Assembly (NCBI RefSeq): GCF_900109045.1
Contig: NZ_FNYL01000014.1
Span: forward strand, 211,797 to 275,796
Direction of reading: 5' to 3'
Origin: Dyadobacter sp. SG02
Lineage (GTDB): Bacteria > Bacteroidota > Bacteroidia > Cytophagales > Spirosomataceae
Length of the DNA: 64,000 nucleotides
Shown: positions 8,683-16,041 of the stretch, piece by piece
How positions within the stretch are numbered: position 1 is the stretch's first letter
How the letters are laid out: the number at the start of each line of letters is the position of its first letter
Made by a program: the position numbers and the translations under genes
The notes under the pieces: model-generated
What the model saw: the letters and a program-made list of their open reading frames with translations, nothing else
Database searches by the model: none
Told to the model about the DNA's origin: nothing

Positions 8683-8759
8683 TGTCCCGCTTCGTCGAAG
8701 CGAGGTACGATACCGCGCTTCGACCGCCCGGCGGCCCGGCGGACCGGTTCAGCGGGACA
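8683..8759. repeat. REP-like nested hairpin cluster
   Basis: The 77 bases directly after the stop at 8682 form nested inverted repeats. Outer arms TGTCCCGCT (8683-8691) and AGCGGGACA (8751-8759) pair perfectly. Inside, GTCGAAGCG (8694-8702) pairs with CGCTTCGAC (8716-8724), and GGTA/TACC pairs around a CGA loop. The remainder is GC-rich with CCCGGCGG repeats. It sits between two convergent genes, where it could terminate transcription or be a REP-type element. Confidence 0.7.
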
Positions 8760-8777
8760 ACTTAACCTCTCTATCAC

Positions 8778-9008
8778 TCAGGGGTTTTGAGACTCTATCT
8801 CACCCACTTCGTCCTCATCGGTCGGTTCTGCCGGCTCGTCTTTGTCGATCCTGGAACCGGTATTGACCTCCGGTGCGTCGGTGCCCGGCACGTCGGGTGT
8901 GGGGTTCAGCGGGCCGGTTTCCCTCGGTTTTTCCGGGTAGCTTGGTGAGGGCGGCTGGTCGTCGGGCATCTCCGCGACGGGAAATACATATTGACTTTGA
9001 AAGTCCAT
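8778..9008 (-). CDS. Small proline/acid-rich hypothetical protein
   Basis: A 76-residue reading frame starting MDFQSQYVFPVAEMPDDQPP and continuing with proline, aspartate and glutamate-rich low-complexity sequence to the end (DEPAEPTDEDEVGEIE). No signal peptide, membrane segment or known domain is visible; it is probably disordered and strongly acidic. I start at the ATG at 9008; a start at 9089 is possible but adds unrelated-looking residues. It converges with the SRPBCC gene across the hairpin cluster. It is called coding because of its biased composition and clean boundaries, but this is not certain. Confidence 0.5.
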   Translation of the reverse strand: MDFQSQYVFPVAEMPDDQPPSPSYPEKPRETGPLNPTPDVPGTDAPEVNTGSRIDKDEPAEPTDEDEVGEIESQNP

Positions 9009-9152
9009 GGTCTCGTTGGTTGATTTCCCGCAATCAGGAAAAAACCATGCCTTCCGGTGCAAAGGATCCGAATATCTTTGGTTCCGCATTCCGATGCAAG
9101 CCTTCCTGATTGCCTGGGTCTGGTATTTCGCCGTCCAGCCTGTTTTATAATA

Positions 9153-10379
9153 TTATTTCCGTTCGAGCAGTGCCATGTAAAAGCCGTCGAAACCATCGCG
9201 CGCAGGTGATGTGCGGTGTTCTGAAACGAACTTCCAATCGGCTTTGTGGCGCTTTGCGAATGCGCGTACCTGTTCCTCGGACTCCGATGGCAGGACACTG
9301 CACGTGGCGTACACCATTTTGCCTCCTTTCTTGACCATTTTGGAATAGTTTTCGAGGATCTGCGCTTGCACTTTGCGGATCTTATCCAGGAACTCCGGTT
9401 TGAGCTTCCATTTGCTATCAGGGTTTCTTCTTAAAACCCCCAGTCCCGAGCACGGCACGTCGAGCAGCAAACGGTCGGTAGTTTCCGAAAGGCTTTCGAT
9501 GATCTTCTCCGAGGTAATGTGCATGGTTGTCAGGTTAGTAACGCCGTTTCGTACCGCCCGGCGTTCGAGTTCCTGCAATTTAAAATGCTCGATATCCATG
9601 GAAAGGATCGAACCGGTATTACCCAGCAATGCGGCCAGGTGAAGGCTTTTTCCACCCGCCCCCGCACATGCATCGATCACAGACATGCCCGGGTGTACGT
9701 CGAGATAAGGCGCGATGAGCTGCGAACCTGCATCCTGTACTTCAAAAAAGCCATTTTTGAAACTTTCCAGACCCGATACATTCATGCGTTTTTTCAATGC
9801 CAGCGCCTCGGGTACGCCGGGGACGGCTTCGGTAATGTCGTATCCAAGCAGCTCGCGCACCGTTACAATATCCGTTTTCAGCGAGTTCACGCGCAAAACC
9901 ACCGGGGCTGTCCTGTTAAGCGCCGCCAGTTCGGTCGGCCATTGTTCGCCAAGCTCCGATTCCCCGATTTGATCGATCCAATCGGGCACGGATTGTGCGA
10001 TTTTACGGATTTGTATGCCCTCCTGGTATCGCTCCCGGACATTCTCCAAGTCGATATTTTCAAATTCAGGCCATTCAGGCAAGCTTTCCAGCGCTTCGTG
10101 CCCTTCGAGATGTAGCGGCTTGATCAGCTGCCACACACCCGCCAAACGCCAGAAATCCTCGCTATCCACGGCCTTTTCTACCTTTGCCGCGTATTTCACC
10201 AACCGCCACCAGCGCACGATCTCGTACACGTTTTCCGCAGTGAAAGCTCTGTCGCGCGCGCCCCATTTCTTATTGGATTTCAGCAGCTGCTCGACGACGC
10301 GGTCGGCCTGCCGGTTTTTGATGAAAATATCCTGCAATGCCTCGGCAGTAGCGGCAACAAGTCCTTTATAGAGTTTCAA
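9153..10379 (-). CDS. RsmB-like rRNA (cytosine-C5) methyltransferase
   Basis: A 408-residue protein of the NOL1/NOP2/Sun (RsmB/RsmF) family. The N-terminal ~130 residues resemble the NusB-like helical domain. The methyltransferase part shows DACAGAGGKSLHLAALLG (S-adenosylmethionine binding), DRLLLDVPCSGLGVLRRNPD (motif IV with PC cysteine) and KMVYATCSVLPSE (motif VI with the catalytic TC cysteine). Both cysteines are intact, so it should transfer a methyl group to C5 of a cytosine, probably in 16S rRNA. Whether it is the true RsmB orthologue is not certain. It is followed on the same strand by the small acidic gene after a 144-base gap. Confidence 0.9.
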   Translation of the reverse strand: MKLYKGLVAATAEALQDIFIKNRQADRVVEQLLKSNKKWGARDRAFTAENVYEIVRWWRLVKYAAKVEKAVDSEDFWRLAGVWQLIKPLHLEGHEALESLPEWPEFENIDLENVRERYQEGIQIRKIAQSVPDWIDQIGESELGEQWPTELAALNRTAPVVLRVNSLKTDIVTVRELLGYDITEAVPGVPEALALKKRMNVSGLESFKNGFFEVQDAGSQLIAPYLDVHPGMSVIDACAGAGGKSLHLAALLGNTGSILSMDIEHFKLQELERRAVRNGVTNLTTMHITSEKIIESLSETTDRLLLDVPCSGLGVLRRNPDSKWKLKPEFLDKIRKVQAQILENYSKMVKKGGKMVYATCSVLPSESEEQVRAFAKRHKADWKFVSEHRTSPARDGFDGFYMALLERK

Positions 10380-10456
10380 AATTTAGATTTCCAGGTGAAA
10401 CAAGAAGACAAAATTGGCGAGGGATCGGCTACAAAACAAAAAGCCCGGCCAATTAG

Positions 10457-11686
10457 TCAGTAAATGTTCTGTGGAAGATGGATCTCGAAATTGGTACCGA
10501 TACCCGGCCCGGAGGTAATGCCGATTTTTCCGCCCAGGCTGTCCACAAGGTGTTTTACCAACGCCAGCCCGAAACCAAAGCCCTGTTCGCCCCCCGTACC
10601 GTCGGTGGAAGATGCATTGCCCGAGAGGATCGCCTGGATATTCTCCTCGCTGATGCCCACGCCCGTGTCCCTCACCGAAATTTGCAGTACCGGCTTCGCC
10701 TGGTCGATCAGCAGGTGCAGATCGACACTCACTTCGCCACCGGCGGGCGTAAACTTCATGGAGTTGGAAATGAGGTTGCCGGTAATTTGCAGCAATTTGC
10801 TCTTCGAAAAATGGATATGCTCGGTTAATGGGCTGGTCTGTACCCGAAAACGAATATTCTTGTGTTTGGCCTGCGGTCCGTACAATTTTTCCAGCTTGTC
10901 TTTGAAGATCATCAGCGTAAAACCCTGGCCATTGGAGGCGCGCGGACTATCGCCGGCTTTCGTTTTTTCCTTATGCGAGTCCAATATTTCTTCCGCCAGA
11001 TCGAGGATAGAATTGCCGCTTTTGTGGATCAGGTTAATGAATTCGAGCACTTCGTCCATCCGGTTCTGCTCTCCCTGATCACGGATAATCTGTGCGAGCC
11101 CTACGATACCACCCAGGGGCCCGCGTATGTCGTGCGCAACCTTTTTCTGCGTTTGCCCGGCTTCCAGCAGCTTCAATTTCAGGTTTTCCAGCACCTTATG
11201 GGTTTTGAGGCGCGAGACAATTTCGTCCGCAATGATTTTCAGGAGCTCTATTTTCTCCGGTTCGAGTGTTTTGCGTTCCTGGTCGAGTACGCATAATGCA
11301 CCTATCTGCAACCCTTCGCCGGTTTTGAGGGGTATACCGTAATAATATTTCACATTGGGCTCGCCCGTTACGTAGAATTTATCCCTAAACCGCTCGTCCT
11401 CAGTCAGATCACCCACCTCAAAGTGATCGGATTCCATAATGGTGTATTGGCAGACCGAATCCTCCCGAAGCATTTGTTCGATATCCAGACCATAGTTTGA
11501 AATAGTCCATTGCGTGAGCGAATCGATCAGGTTCACAAGGGAAATGCGCGTTCCCGTAACTTTCGCAGCCAGCTTTGCCAAATCCTGAAATGTGACCTGA
11601 TGGTCTGAATAGTCCAGGTCCAGATCTGAAAGCGCAAGCAGACGTTCCATTTCGTTGGCAGGGACAGGCGCATTGGAAGTATTCAT
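10457..11686 (-). CDS. GAF-domain sensor histidine kinase
   Basis: A 409-residue cytoplasmic kinase without membrane segments. Residues ~20-165 form a GAF domain (FQDLAKLAAKVTGTRISLVN, then GIPLKTGEGLQIGALCVLDQ). A HisKA-like helix follows with the phospho-accepting histidine in KKVAHDIRGPLGGIVGL (about H185), then an HATPase domain with N box (ITGNLISNSMKFTP), DTGVGIS and GFGFGLALVKHLV. The GAF ligand is unknown. No response regulator lies beside it, so it is an orphan kinase. The start is the ATG at 11686; two residues further out would need a TTG. Confidence 0.9.
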   Translation of the reverse strand: MNTSNAPVPANEMERLLALSDLDLDYSDHQVTFQDLAKLAAKVTGTRISLVNLIDSLTQWTISNYGLDIEQMLREDSVCQYTIMESDHFEVGDLTEDERFRDKFYVTGEPNVKYYYGIPLKTGEGLQIGALCVLDQERKTLEPEKIELLKIIADEIVSRLKTHKVLENLKLKLLEAGQTQKKVAHDIRGPLGGIVGLAQIIRDQGEQNRMDEVLEFINLIHKSGNSILDLAEEILDSHKEKTKAGDSPRASNGQGFTLMIFKDKLEKLYGPQAKHKNIRFRVQTSPLTEHIHFSKSKLLQITGNLISNSMKFTPAGGEVSVDLHLLIDQAKPVLQISVRDTGVGISEENIQAILSGNASSTDGTGGEQGFGFGLALVKHLVDSLGGKIGITSGPGIGTNFEIHLPQNIY

Positions 11687-12202
11687 ATACAAGTGCGGTT
11701 TATACCCAATTCTACAAACAATTCTGTTAAAAGAGAATTAATTCTATATAAAAACAATACCGAGAACGGCCTCTGCCGATCGGCGATAATCGAAAAATTT
11801 ACCAACGGATACAAATTCAAATGCGGAATAACTTTTGCAGGAATGAATGCGGAACGAGCCCCGGTCACGAGCCAGGTCGTACCGGTAGTGTTGCAGCGGC
11901 GATGGCCATCTTGGAATAATTCTGTTTCGATATTGAAGGAAGTGTCGTATATTGTCACACCAACTATCGAATCGAATTGCATTTTATCAGGCAACGGTGT
12001 TGTGAACAAATCGGTTAACAGTGTTAATAGACAGATCTATCATCGTTAAATAAAAAACCATTGATAGGAATATTCATTTTTGATGAAATATAGCAATTCC
12101 GGATTTCGCAACACTTAACAGAGTAAAATTTCCGGAATTTTAAAGTTGCATATTTTTAAGACCCTCAAAACGAAACAGATCAACCCGACGGACGTCATCA
12201 GA
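11687..12202. other. Divergent intergenic region, no gene recognised
   Basis: About 515 bases separate the divergent histidine kinase and DUF2147 genes. Open frames exist on both strands here (for example 11693-12049 plus) but have no family resemblance, overlap one another in antisense and show no convincing start signals. The region becomes AT-rich from about 12040 and probably carries both promoters; I could not assign exact elements. Confidence 0.5.
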
Positions 12203-12640
12203 ATGTATAAAATACTTTTTACTATATTTCTTTTCGTGAGTTTCAACCCTGCCGGGTCACAAATTATCGTAGCAGACAAGGTAATCGGCGAGTGGATCAA
12301 TGAAGAAAAAGATACCCGTATCGAGATTTACAAAAACGGGGAAGAATACTTCGGTCGCCTCCTATGGGCCGAAGACCTTTTCGAGGCCGATGGAAAAACT
12401 TCCCGGAAAGATGTCCGGAACTCCGATGAAAAGCTTCGCGGACGAAACCTGCTCCACGTAAACCTGCTAAACAACTTCGTCTTTAGCGAAGACGTTTGGG
12501 ATGACGGGAAAATGTACGACCCCAGGAGCGGCAAGACCTACAACTGCCTCATTAAACTCCGCAAGGAAAAACTCGAAGTACGCAGTTACGTCGGCATCCC
12601 GCTGCTCGGCCGGAGCACCTATTGGGACCGCGTACCCTGA
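12203..12640 (+). CDS. DUF2147-family exported protein
   Basis: A 145-residue protein beginning MYKILFTIFLFVSFNPAGSQ, a signal peptide ending near residue 19. The mature part has DKVIGEWINEEKDTRIEIYK, YFGRLLWAED, then GKMYDPRSGKTYNCLIKL and a final LGRSTYWDRVP. This is the DUF2147 pattern: small periplasmic lipocalin-like proteins in which the conserved DP-x-SGK-x-Y segment is diagnostic. Function is unknown for the family. I chose the ATG at 12203 because the signal peptide starts there; the longer frame to 12146 would add a polar extension. Confidence 0.85.
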   Translation: MYKILFTIFLFVSFNPAGSQIIVADKVIGEWINEEKDTRIEIYKNGEEYFGRLLWAEDLFEADGKTSRKDVRNSDEKLRGRNLLHVNLLNNFVFSEDVWDDGKMYDPRSGKTYNCLIKLRKEKLEVRSYVGIPLLGRSTYWDRVP

Positions 12641-12712
12641 CCTCCCCCACCCTGCCTGCGAACGTTACTATCCCCGCAGAAAGGACATTTCTACCCGGCT
12701 AGGCGAATAGAA

Positions 12713-12726
12713 ACGGCCCGGGCCGT
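12713..12726. repeat. Perfect 14-bp GC palindrome
   Basis: ACGGCCCGGGCCGT is perfectly self-complementary and lies between the DUF2147 stop and the monooxygenase start at 12755. It may be a weak terminator stem or a protein-binding site; no T-run follows. Confidence 0.35.
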
Positions 12727-12754
12727 GTTATGCTTCAAATCACGCATCGAACGT

Positions 12755-13768
12755 ATGAAGCATTTCAAACTGGGCATTCTCGACCAATCCGTTGTAAGGC
12801 ACGGATCCAGCGTACGGGAAGCCATTCAGGAAACCATAGCCACCGCTAAGCTGGCCGAAGAACTCGGTTACAGCCGCTTTTGGATTTCAGAACACCATAA
12901 TTCCACCTTTATAGCAGGCTCCGCGCCGGAAGTGCTGATGGTCAAACTGGCCGACGTAACGAGCCAGATCCGCGTCGGCTCCGGAGGCATTATGCTGCCC
13001 AACCACAGCGCGTTGAAAGTAGCGGAGAACTTCCGCATGCTCGAAACACTGTACCCCGGCCGAATCGACCTCGGCATGGGCCGCGCACCCGGCACCGACC
13101 GCATTACCTCTTCGCTCCTGAACCCTTCCAATGATTTCAGCGAAAGCAGCTACCTGCGCCAGCTCGAACATTTGCAGCATTTTTTCAGGGATACGGCCGG
13201 TACGGATCGCGGGTTTATCTACGCCTCGCCGCAATCGCCCACCATCCCGGAGCAATGGATACTGAGTTCAAGCGGCGGCAGCAGCAATATCGCCGCACGT
13301 TTTGGCATGGGCCTGGCGGTAGCCAAATTCATCAACGGCTTTGTAAAACCGGATGTAGTTGAGGAATACAAGCGCAATTTCCGCCCGTCCGACCAGCTCG
13401 AAAAACCCAAAGTGATCATTTCCGCCTTCACATTATGCGGCGAAACGGAAGAAAAAGCGGCAGAAATGCGCAAGATGATGGACTACGTGCTGGTGGAGTT
13501 CGAGCGTGGTAAATTCGGACCGTTCCCGGACCCCGAAGTTGTCCGGAAATACCAGTTCAATTTCGGCGAGCTCGACCGGATCAGGTACAACAGCGGCCGG
13601 ATCGTATCGGGCACGCCCGAATCGGTGAAAGAGCAGCTGACGAAGCTGGCAACCGATTTCGAAGCGGACGAGATAATGGTATCGACCATGGCGGATACTT
13701 TTGAAAACCGTATCAAATCCTTTCAATTGATTTCGGAGGCATTTAATTTGAGAGAACCGGTTCTTTAA
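12755..13768 (+). CDS. LLM-class (luciferase-like) flavin-dependent oxidoreductase
   Basis: A 337-residue protein starting MKHFKLGILDQSVVRHGSSV, the normal start of the YhbW/MsnO8-like subgroup. Family landmarks include GYSRFWISEHHN, IRVGSGGIMLPNHS, FRMLETLYPGRIDLGMGRAPG and a C-terminal VSGTPESVKEQL followed by DEIMVSTMAD. These enzymes use reduced FMN and oxygen, or F420, in a TIM barrel; the substrate is not predictable. The promoter of the next gene overlaps its 3' end. Confidence 0.9.
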   Translation: MKHFKLGILDQSVVRHGSSVREAIQETIATAKLAEELGYSRFWISEHHNSTFIAGSAPEVLMVKLADVTSQIRVGSGGIMLPNHSALKVAENFRMLETLYPGRIDLGMGRAPGTDRITSSLLNPSNDFSESSYLRQLEHLQHFFRDTAGTDRGFIYASPQSPTIPEQWILSSSGGSSNIAARFGMGLAVAKFINGFVKPDVVEEYKRNFRPSDQLEKPKVIISAFTLCGETEEKAAEMRKMMDYVLVEFERGKFGPFPDPEVVRKYQFNFGELDRIRYNSGRIVSGTPESVKEQLTKLATDFEADEIMVSTMADTFENRIKSFQLISEAFNLREPVL

Positions 13769-13778
13769 ACTTACTTTG
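13747..13778 (+). promoter_or_regulatory. Predicted promoter of the WYL regulator
   Basis: TTTG at 13747-13750, a 20-base spacer, then TTACTTTG at 13771-13778, close to the Bacteroidota pattern TTTG-N19-TAnnTTTG. It overlaps the stop of the upstream gene. Initiation near 13785 would rule out a GTG start at 13778 and supports ATG at 13805. Confidence 0.45.
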
Positions 13779-13804
13779 TGCCGGACATTCCTTCACCGAC
13801 ACCC

Positions 13805-14752
13805 ATGAACCGTTTCGACCGCATTACAGCCATCCTGATACAGCTTCAATCCCGCAAAATTGTCAAAGCCCAGGACCTGGCCGAGCGCTTCGAGATCAGT
13901 CTGAGGACCGTGTACCGCGATATCAATTCGCTCGCGGAAGCGGGCGTACCCATTATAGGCGAGGCAGGTGTGGGCTATTCCATTATGGATGGTTACCGCC
14001 TGCCTCCCGTTATGTTTACGAAGGAAGAAGCACGTACATTCATTACCGCTGAGAAACTCATGGAGAAATTCACTGATTTTTCGACGCAGTCGCATTATCA
14101 GGCGGCGATGTACAAGATCAAAGCCGTGCTGAGAAGTACCGAAAAATCGATGGTGGAAAACCTGGAAAACCACATCGAAGTCCGCAGCCGTCCGCGGGCA
14201 TTTCACCAGCCCAACAGCAACACGCTCGATATTCTCCTCAAAAGCATTTCCGAACGGAAAATTGCCAAAATCCTCTACGTCGCTTTAAGTGCCGCGGAGC
14301 CCGGCGAGCGTGTCGTAGAGCCCGTGGGCATTTACCATGAGAACAATTACTGGTATACGATCGCTTTCTGCCACCTGCGCAACGACTACCGCAATTTCCG
14401 CTCGGACCGCATTCTCCAATGTGACATCACGGACCGACCGTTCGAGCATCAGCATGCTCCGCTGAAAGATTTCATGCACGATAGCTGGGAAAACGAAAAC
14501 ATGCGCCTCGTGCGCATACGTGTGGAGAAGCGCGTGGCGCGCTACATACGCGAGGAACGGAACTCCTACGGATTTGCTTCGGAAGTGGTAAAAGACGATT
14601 ATGTAGAAATGACCTACCTCAGCCCGTCGCTCGAAGGCTTCGCGCGCTGGTACATGATGGTCGCGCCGGAGGCGTGCATTCTCGAACCCGAAGCGCTGAA
14701 AACGATCGTCCGGCAGCTTTCCGAAAAAATTCTGGAAAATCTGAGCCACTGA
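13805..14752 (+). CDS. YafY-type HTH/WYL-domain transcriptional regulator
   Basis: A 315-residue regulator. The N-terminus is a DeoR/HTH_11-type winged helix (MNRFDRITAILIQLQSRKIV, then LAERFEISLRTVYRDINSL and a GYRLPPVMFT turn). The middle and C-terminus form a WYL domain (EPVGIYHENNYWYTIAFCHL, then NFRSDRI) followed by a WCX-like extension. WYL domains sense ligands, often nucleic-acid or small-molecule signals. The DinB-family gene starts 68 bases downstream with repeated TGACA half-sites in between, which suggests direct control; such pairs are common in this phylum. Confidence 0.9.
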   Translation: MNRFDRITAILIQLQSRKIVKAQDLAERFEISLRTVYRDINSLAEAGVPIIGEAGVGYSIMDGYRLPPVMFTKEEARTFITAEKLMEKFTDFSTQSHYQAAMYKIKAVLRSTEKSMVENLENHIEVRSRPRAFHQPNSNTLDILLKSISERKIAKILYVALSAAEPGERVVEPVGIYHENNYWYTIAFCHLRNDYRNFRSDRILQCDITDRPFEHQHAPLKDFMHDSWENENMRLVRIRVEKRVARYIREERNSYGFASEVVKDDYVEMTYLSPSLEGFARWYMMVAPEACILEPEALKTIVRQLSEKILENLSH

Positions 14753-14778
14753 CAATCGCTACTGACACAGGGCTGTCA
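14748..14778. promoter_or_regulatory. Candidate operator: three TGACA half-sites
   Basis: ACTGACA occurs at 14748-14754 and again at 14761-14767 (13-base period), and the second copy forms a dyad with TGTCA at 14774-14778. The cluster covers the stop of the WYL regulator and precedes a -7-like TTTCTTTG at 14790-14797 ahead of the DinB gene, a suitable place for the regulator to bind. Confidence 0.4.
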
Positions 14779-14820
14779 CAAGCATCTGTTTTCTTTGTAA
14801 TGCACTTAAACAAAGAAGCT

Positions 14821-15345
14821 ATGTCAGCCACAATTGAAATTCCGACCGCAGAAAAAAGTTTGGCTTATGCGATGAAAAATTTCGCAGATTACAACCATTG
14901 GGCCAACTGCACATTGGTGAACTGGTTGCGAACAAAACCGGTTGAAATCCTCGAAACGGAGCTAAAATCGAGCTTTACCACGATCCGGCTGACGCTCATC
15001 CACATCCTCGAAACACAGCGTTACTGGCTCTCGGTTATTAACCCGGGAAGCAATTACAGCGGCCAGGATTTCGATGGAGACCTCGACTCGACATTTGATA
15101 CGCTTATGGCGCAATCTCAGGAGCTTGCGGAATACGTTGAAAGCCTTTCGACCGAGCAGATTCAAAGCGAGACGCTCGTGGAAAGCCAGTGGTTCCAATG
15201 CAACTTCCCCAACTTCGAATACATCATGCACGTCGTGAACCATACCACCTACCACCGTGGGCAAGTCATTACGATGGGCCGGAACCTGGGCTTCACCGAC
15301 GCGCCGATGACCGATTACAATTTTTATAATGTCATGGCTAAATAA
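14821..15345 (+). CDS. DinB-family protein
   Basis: A 174-residue four-helix-bundle protein of the DinB/YfiT-like superfamily: NFADYNHWANCTLVNWLR, LTLIHILETQRYWLS, and MHVVNHTTYHRGQVITMGR. The metal-binding histidines expected in this fold are visible (IHILE and NHTTYHRGQ). Members include thiol transferases and many uncharacterised DNA-damage-inducible proteins. I start at the ATG at 14821; an in-frame ATG at 14800 is too close to the predicted transcript start. Probably regulated by the preceding WYL protein. Confidence 0.9.
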   Translation: MSATIEIPTAEKSLAYAMKNFADYNHWANCTLVNWLRTKPVEILETELKSSFTTIRLTLIHILETQRYWLSVINPGSNYSGQDFDGDLDSTFDTLMAQSQELAEYVESLSTEQIQSETLVESQWFQCNFPNFEYIMHVVNHTTYHRGQVITMGRNLGFTDAPMTDYNFYNVMAK

Positions 15346-15393
15346 ATTGGGAGCAACGGAAACCCGCAAGCCCCGGTTTTTGTAATGCTGGTT

Positions 15394-15924
15394 ATGAAAC
15401 GCATTCACATTCTGGGAATCTCGGGCAGCCTGCGCGCCGATTCGACCAATACCATCATCCTAAAAACCTTGGGAAGCCTTTTGCCTTCCGACATCACTTT
15501 TGAAATTTTCGAAGGCCTGGACGAAATCCCGCATTTCGGTCCAGGCCTTTTAGATACAGAAACGGTGGCACGGCTTAAGACCGCCATCGCGCAAGCCGAC
15601 GCCATTGTGATATGCACGCCCGAGTATGCATTCGGCGTCCCGGGCACACTCAAAAATGCCCTGGACTGGACCGTCGGTACCGGCGACCTGAACGACAAAC
15701 CCGTGTCGGCTATCAGCGCTTCTCCGCTCAATTCCGGTGGTAACAATGCGCTGGCGTCGCTATTGCTTACATTGACTGCGCTGGGTACTAAAAAGAATGA
15801 AGCCTCTGCCCTCTCCATTCCCAATGTGAAAGGGAAGATCGCGGACGGACGTGTGGCCGACGCGCACACGCTCAATGAGCTCAGGCTGCAATGCGCCAAC
15901 CTGCTCGGATTGATCGACGGCTAG
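15394..15924 (+). CDS. NADPH-dependent FMN reductase family protein
   Basis: A 176-residue flavodoxin-like protein. MKRIHILGISGSLRADSTNT is the FMN phosphate-binding loop (GSLRxxSxN), and AIVICTPEYAFGVPGTLKNA is the signature PEY segment of the NADPH-dependent FMN reductase/azoreductase family. It should reduce FMN or quinones with NAD(P)H. I use the ATG at 15394, three codons after an alternative ATG at 15385. It follows the DinB gene by 48 bases on the same strand and may be co-transcribed. Confidence 0.9.
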   Translation: MKRIHILGISGSLRADSTNTIILKTLGSLLPSDITFEIFEGLDEIPHFGPGLLDTETVARLKTAIAQADAIVICTPEYAFGVPGTLKNALDWTVGTGDLNDKPVSAISASPLNSGGNNALASLLLTLTALGTKKNEASALSIPNVKGKIADGRVADAHTLNELRLQCANLLGLIDG

Positions 15925-15967
15925 TCTATCCTTATCAAAATCCAATTTATTATCCGGCAAGCAAAAG

Positions 15968-16011
15968 ACTACAAATTTCGTAGAGTAATATCATTTAGTT
16001 TGATACATTTG
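15968..16011 (+). promoter_or_regulatory. Predicted metY promoter with overlapping dyad
   Basis: TACATTTG at 16004-16011 is an exact TAnnTTTG -7 element 30 bases before the metY ATG. Upstream, ACTACAAATTTCGTAG (15968-15983) is a dyad with CTAC/GTAG arms that covers the expected -33 position, so a repressor could bind there. Confidence 0.45.
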
Positions 16012-16041
16012 GGCTTTATCCACCTTAAACGTTCTAACCAA

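Noticed and set aside
11693..12049. 118-codon plus-strand frame overlapping a 108-codon minus-strand frame in the kinase-DUF2147 gap
   Set aside because: The two overlap in antisense and neither has recognisable features; the region is better explained as divergent promoters.
15925..16041. Possible SAM riboswitch ahead of metY
   Set aside because: The predicted transcript start leaves only about 25-30 leader bases, and no paired-helix pattern of a known SAM aptamer is visible.
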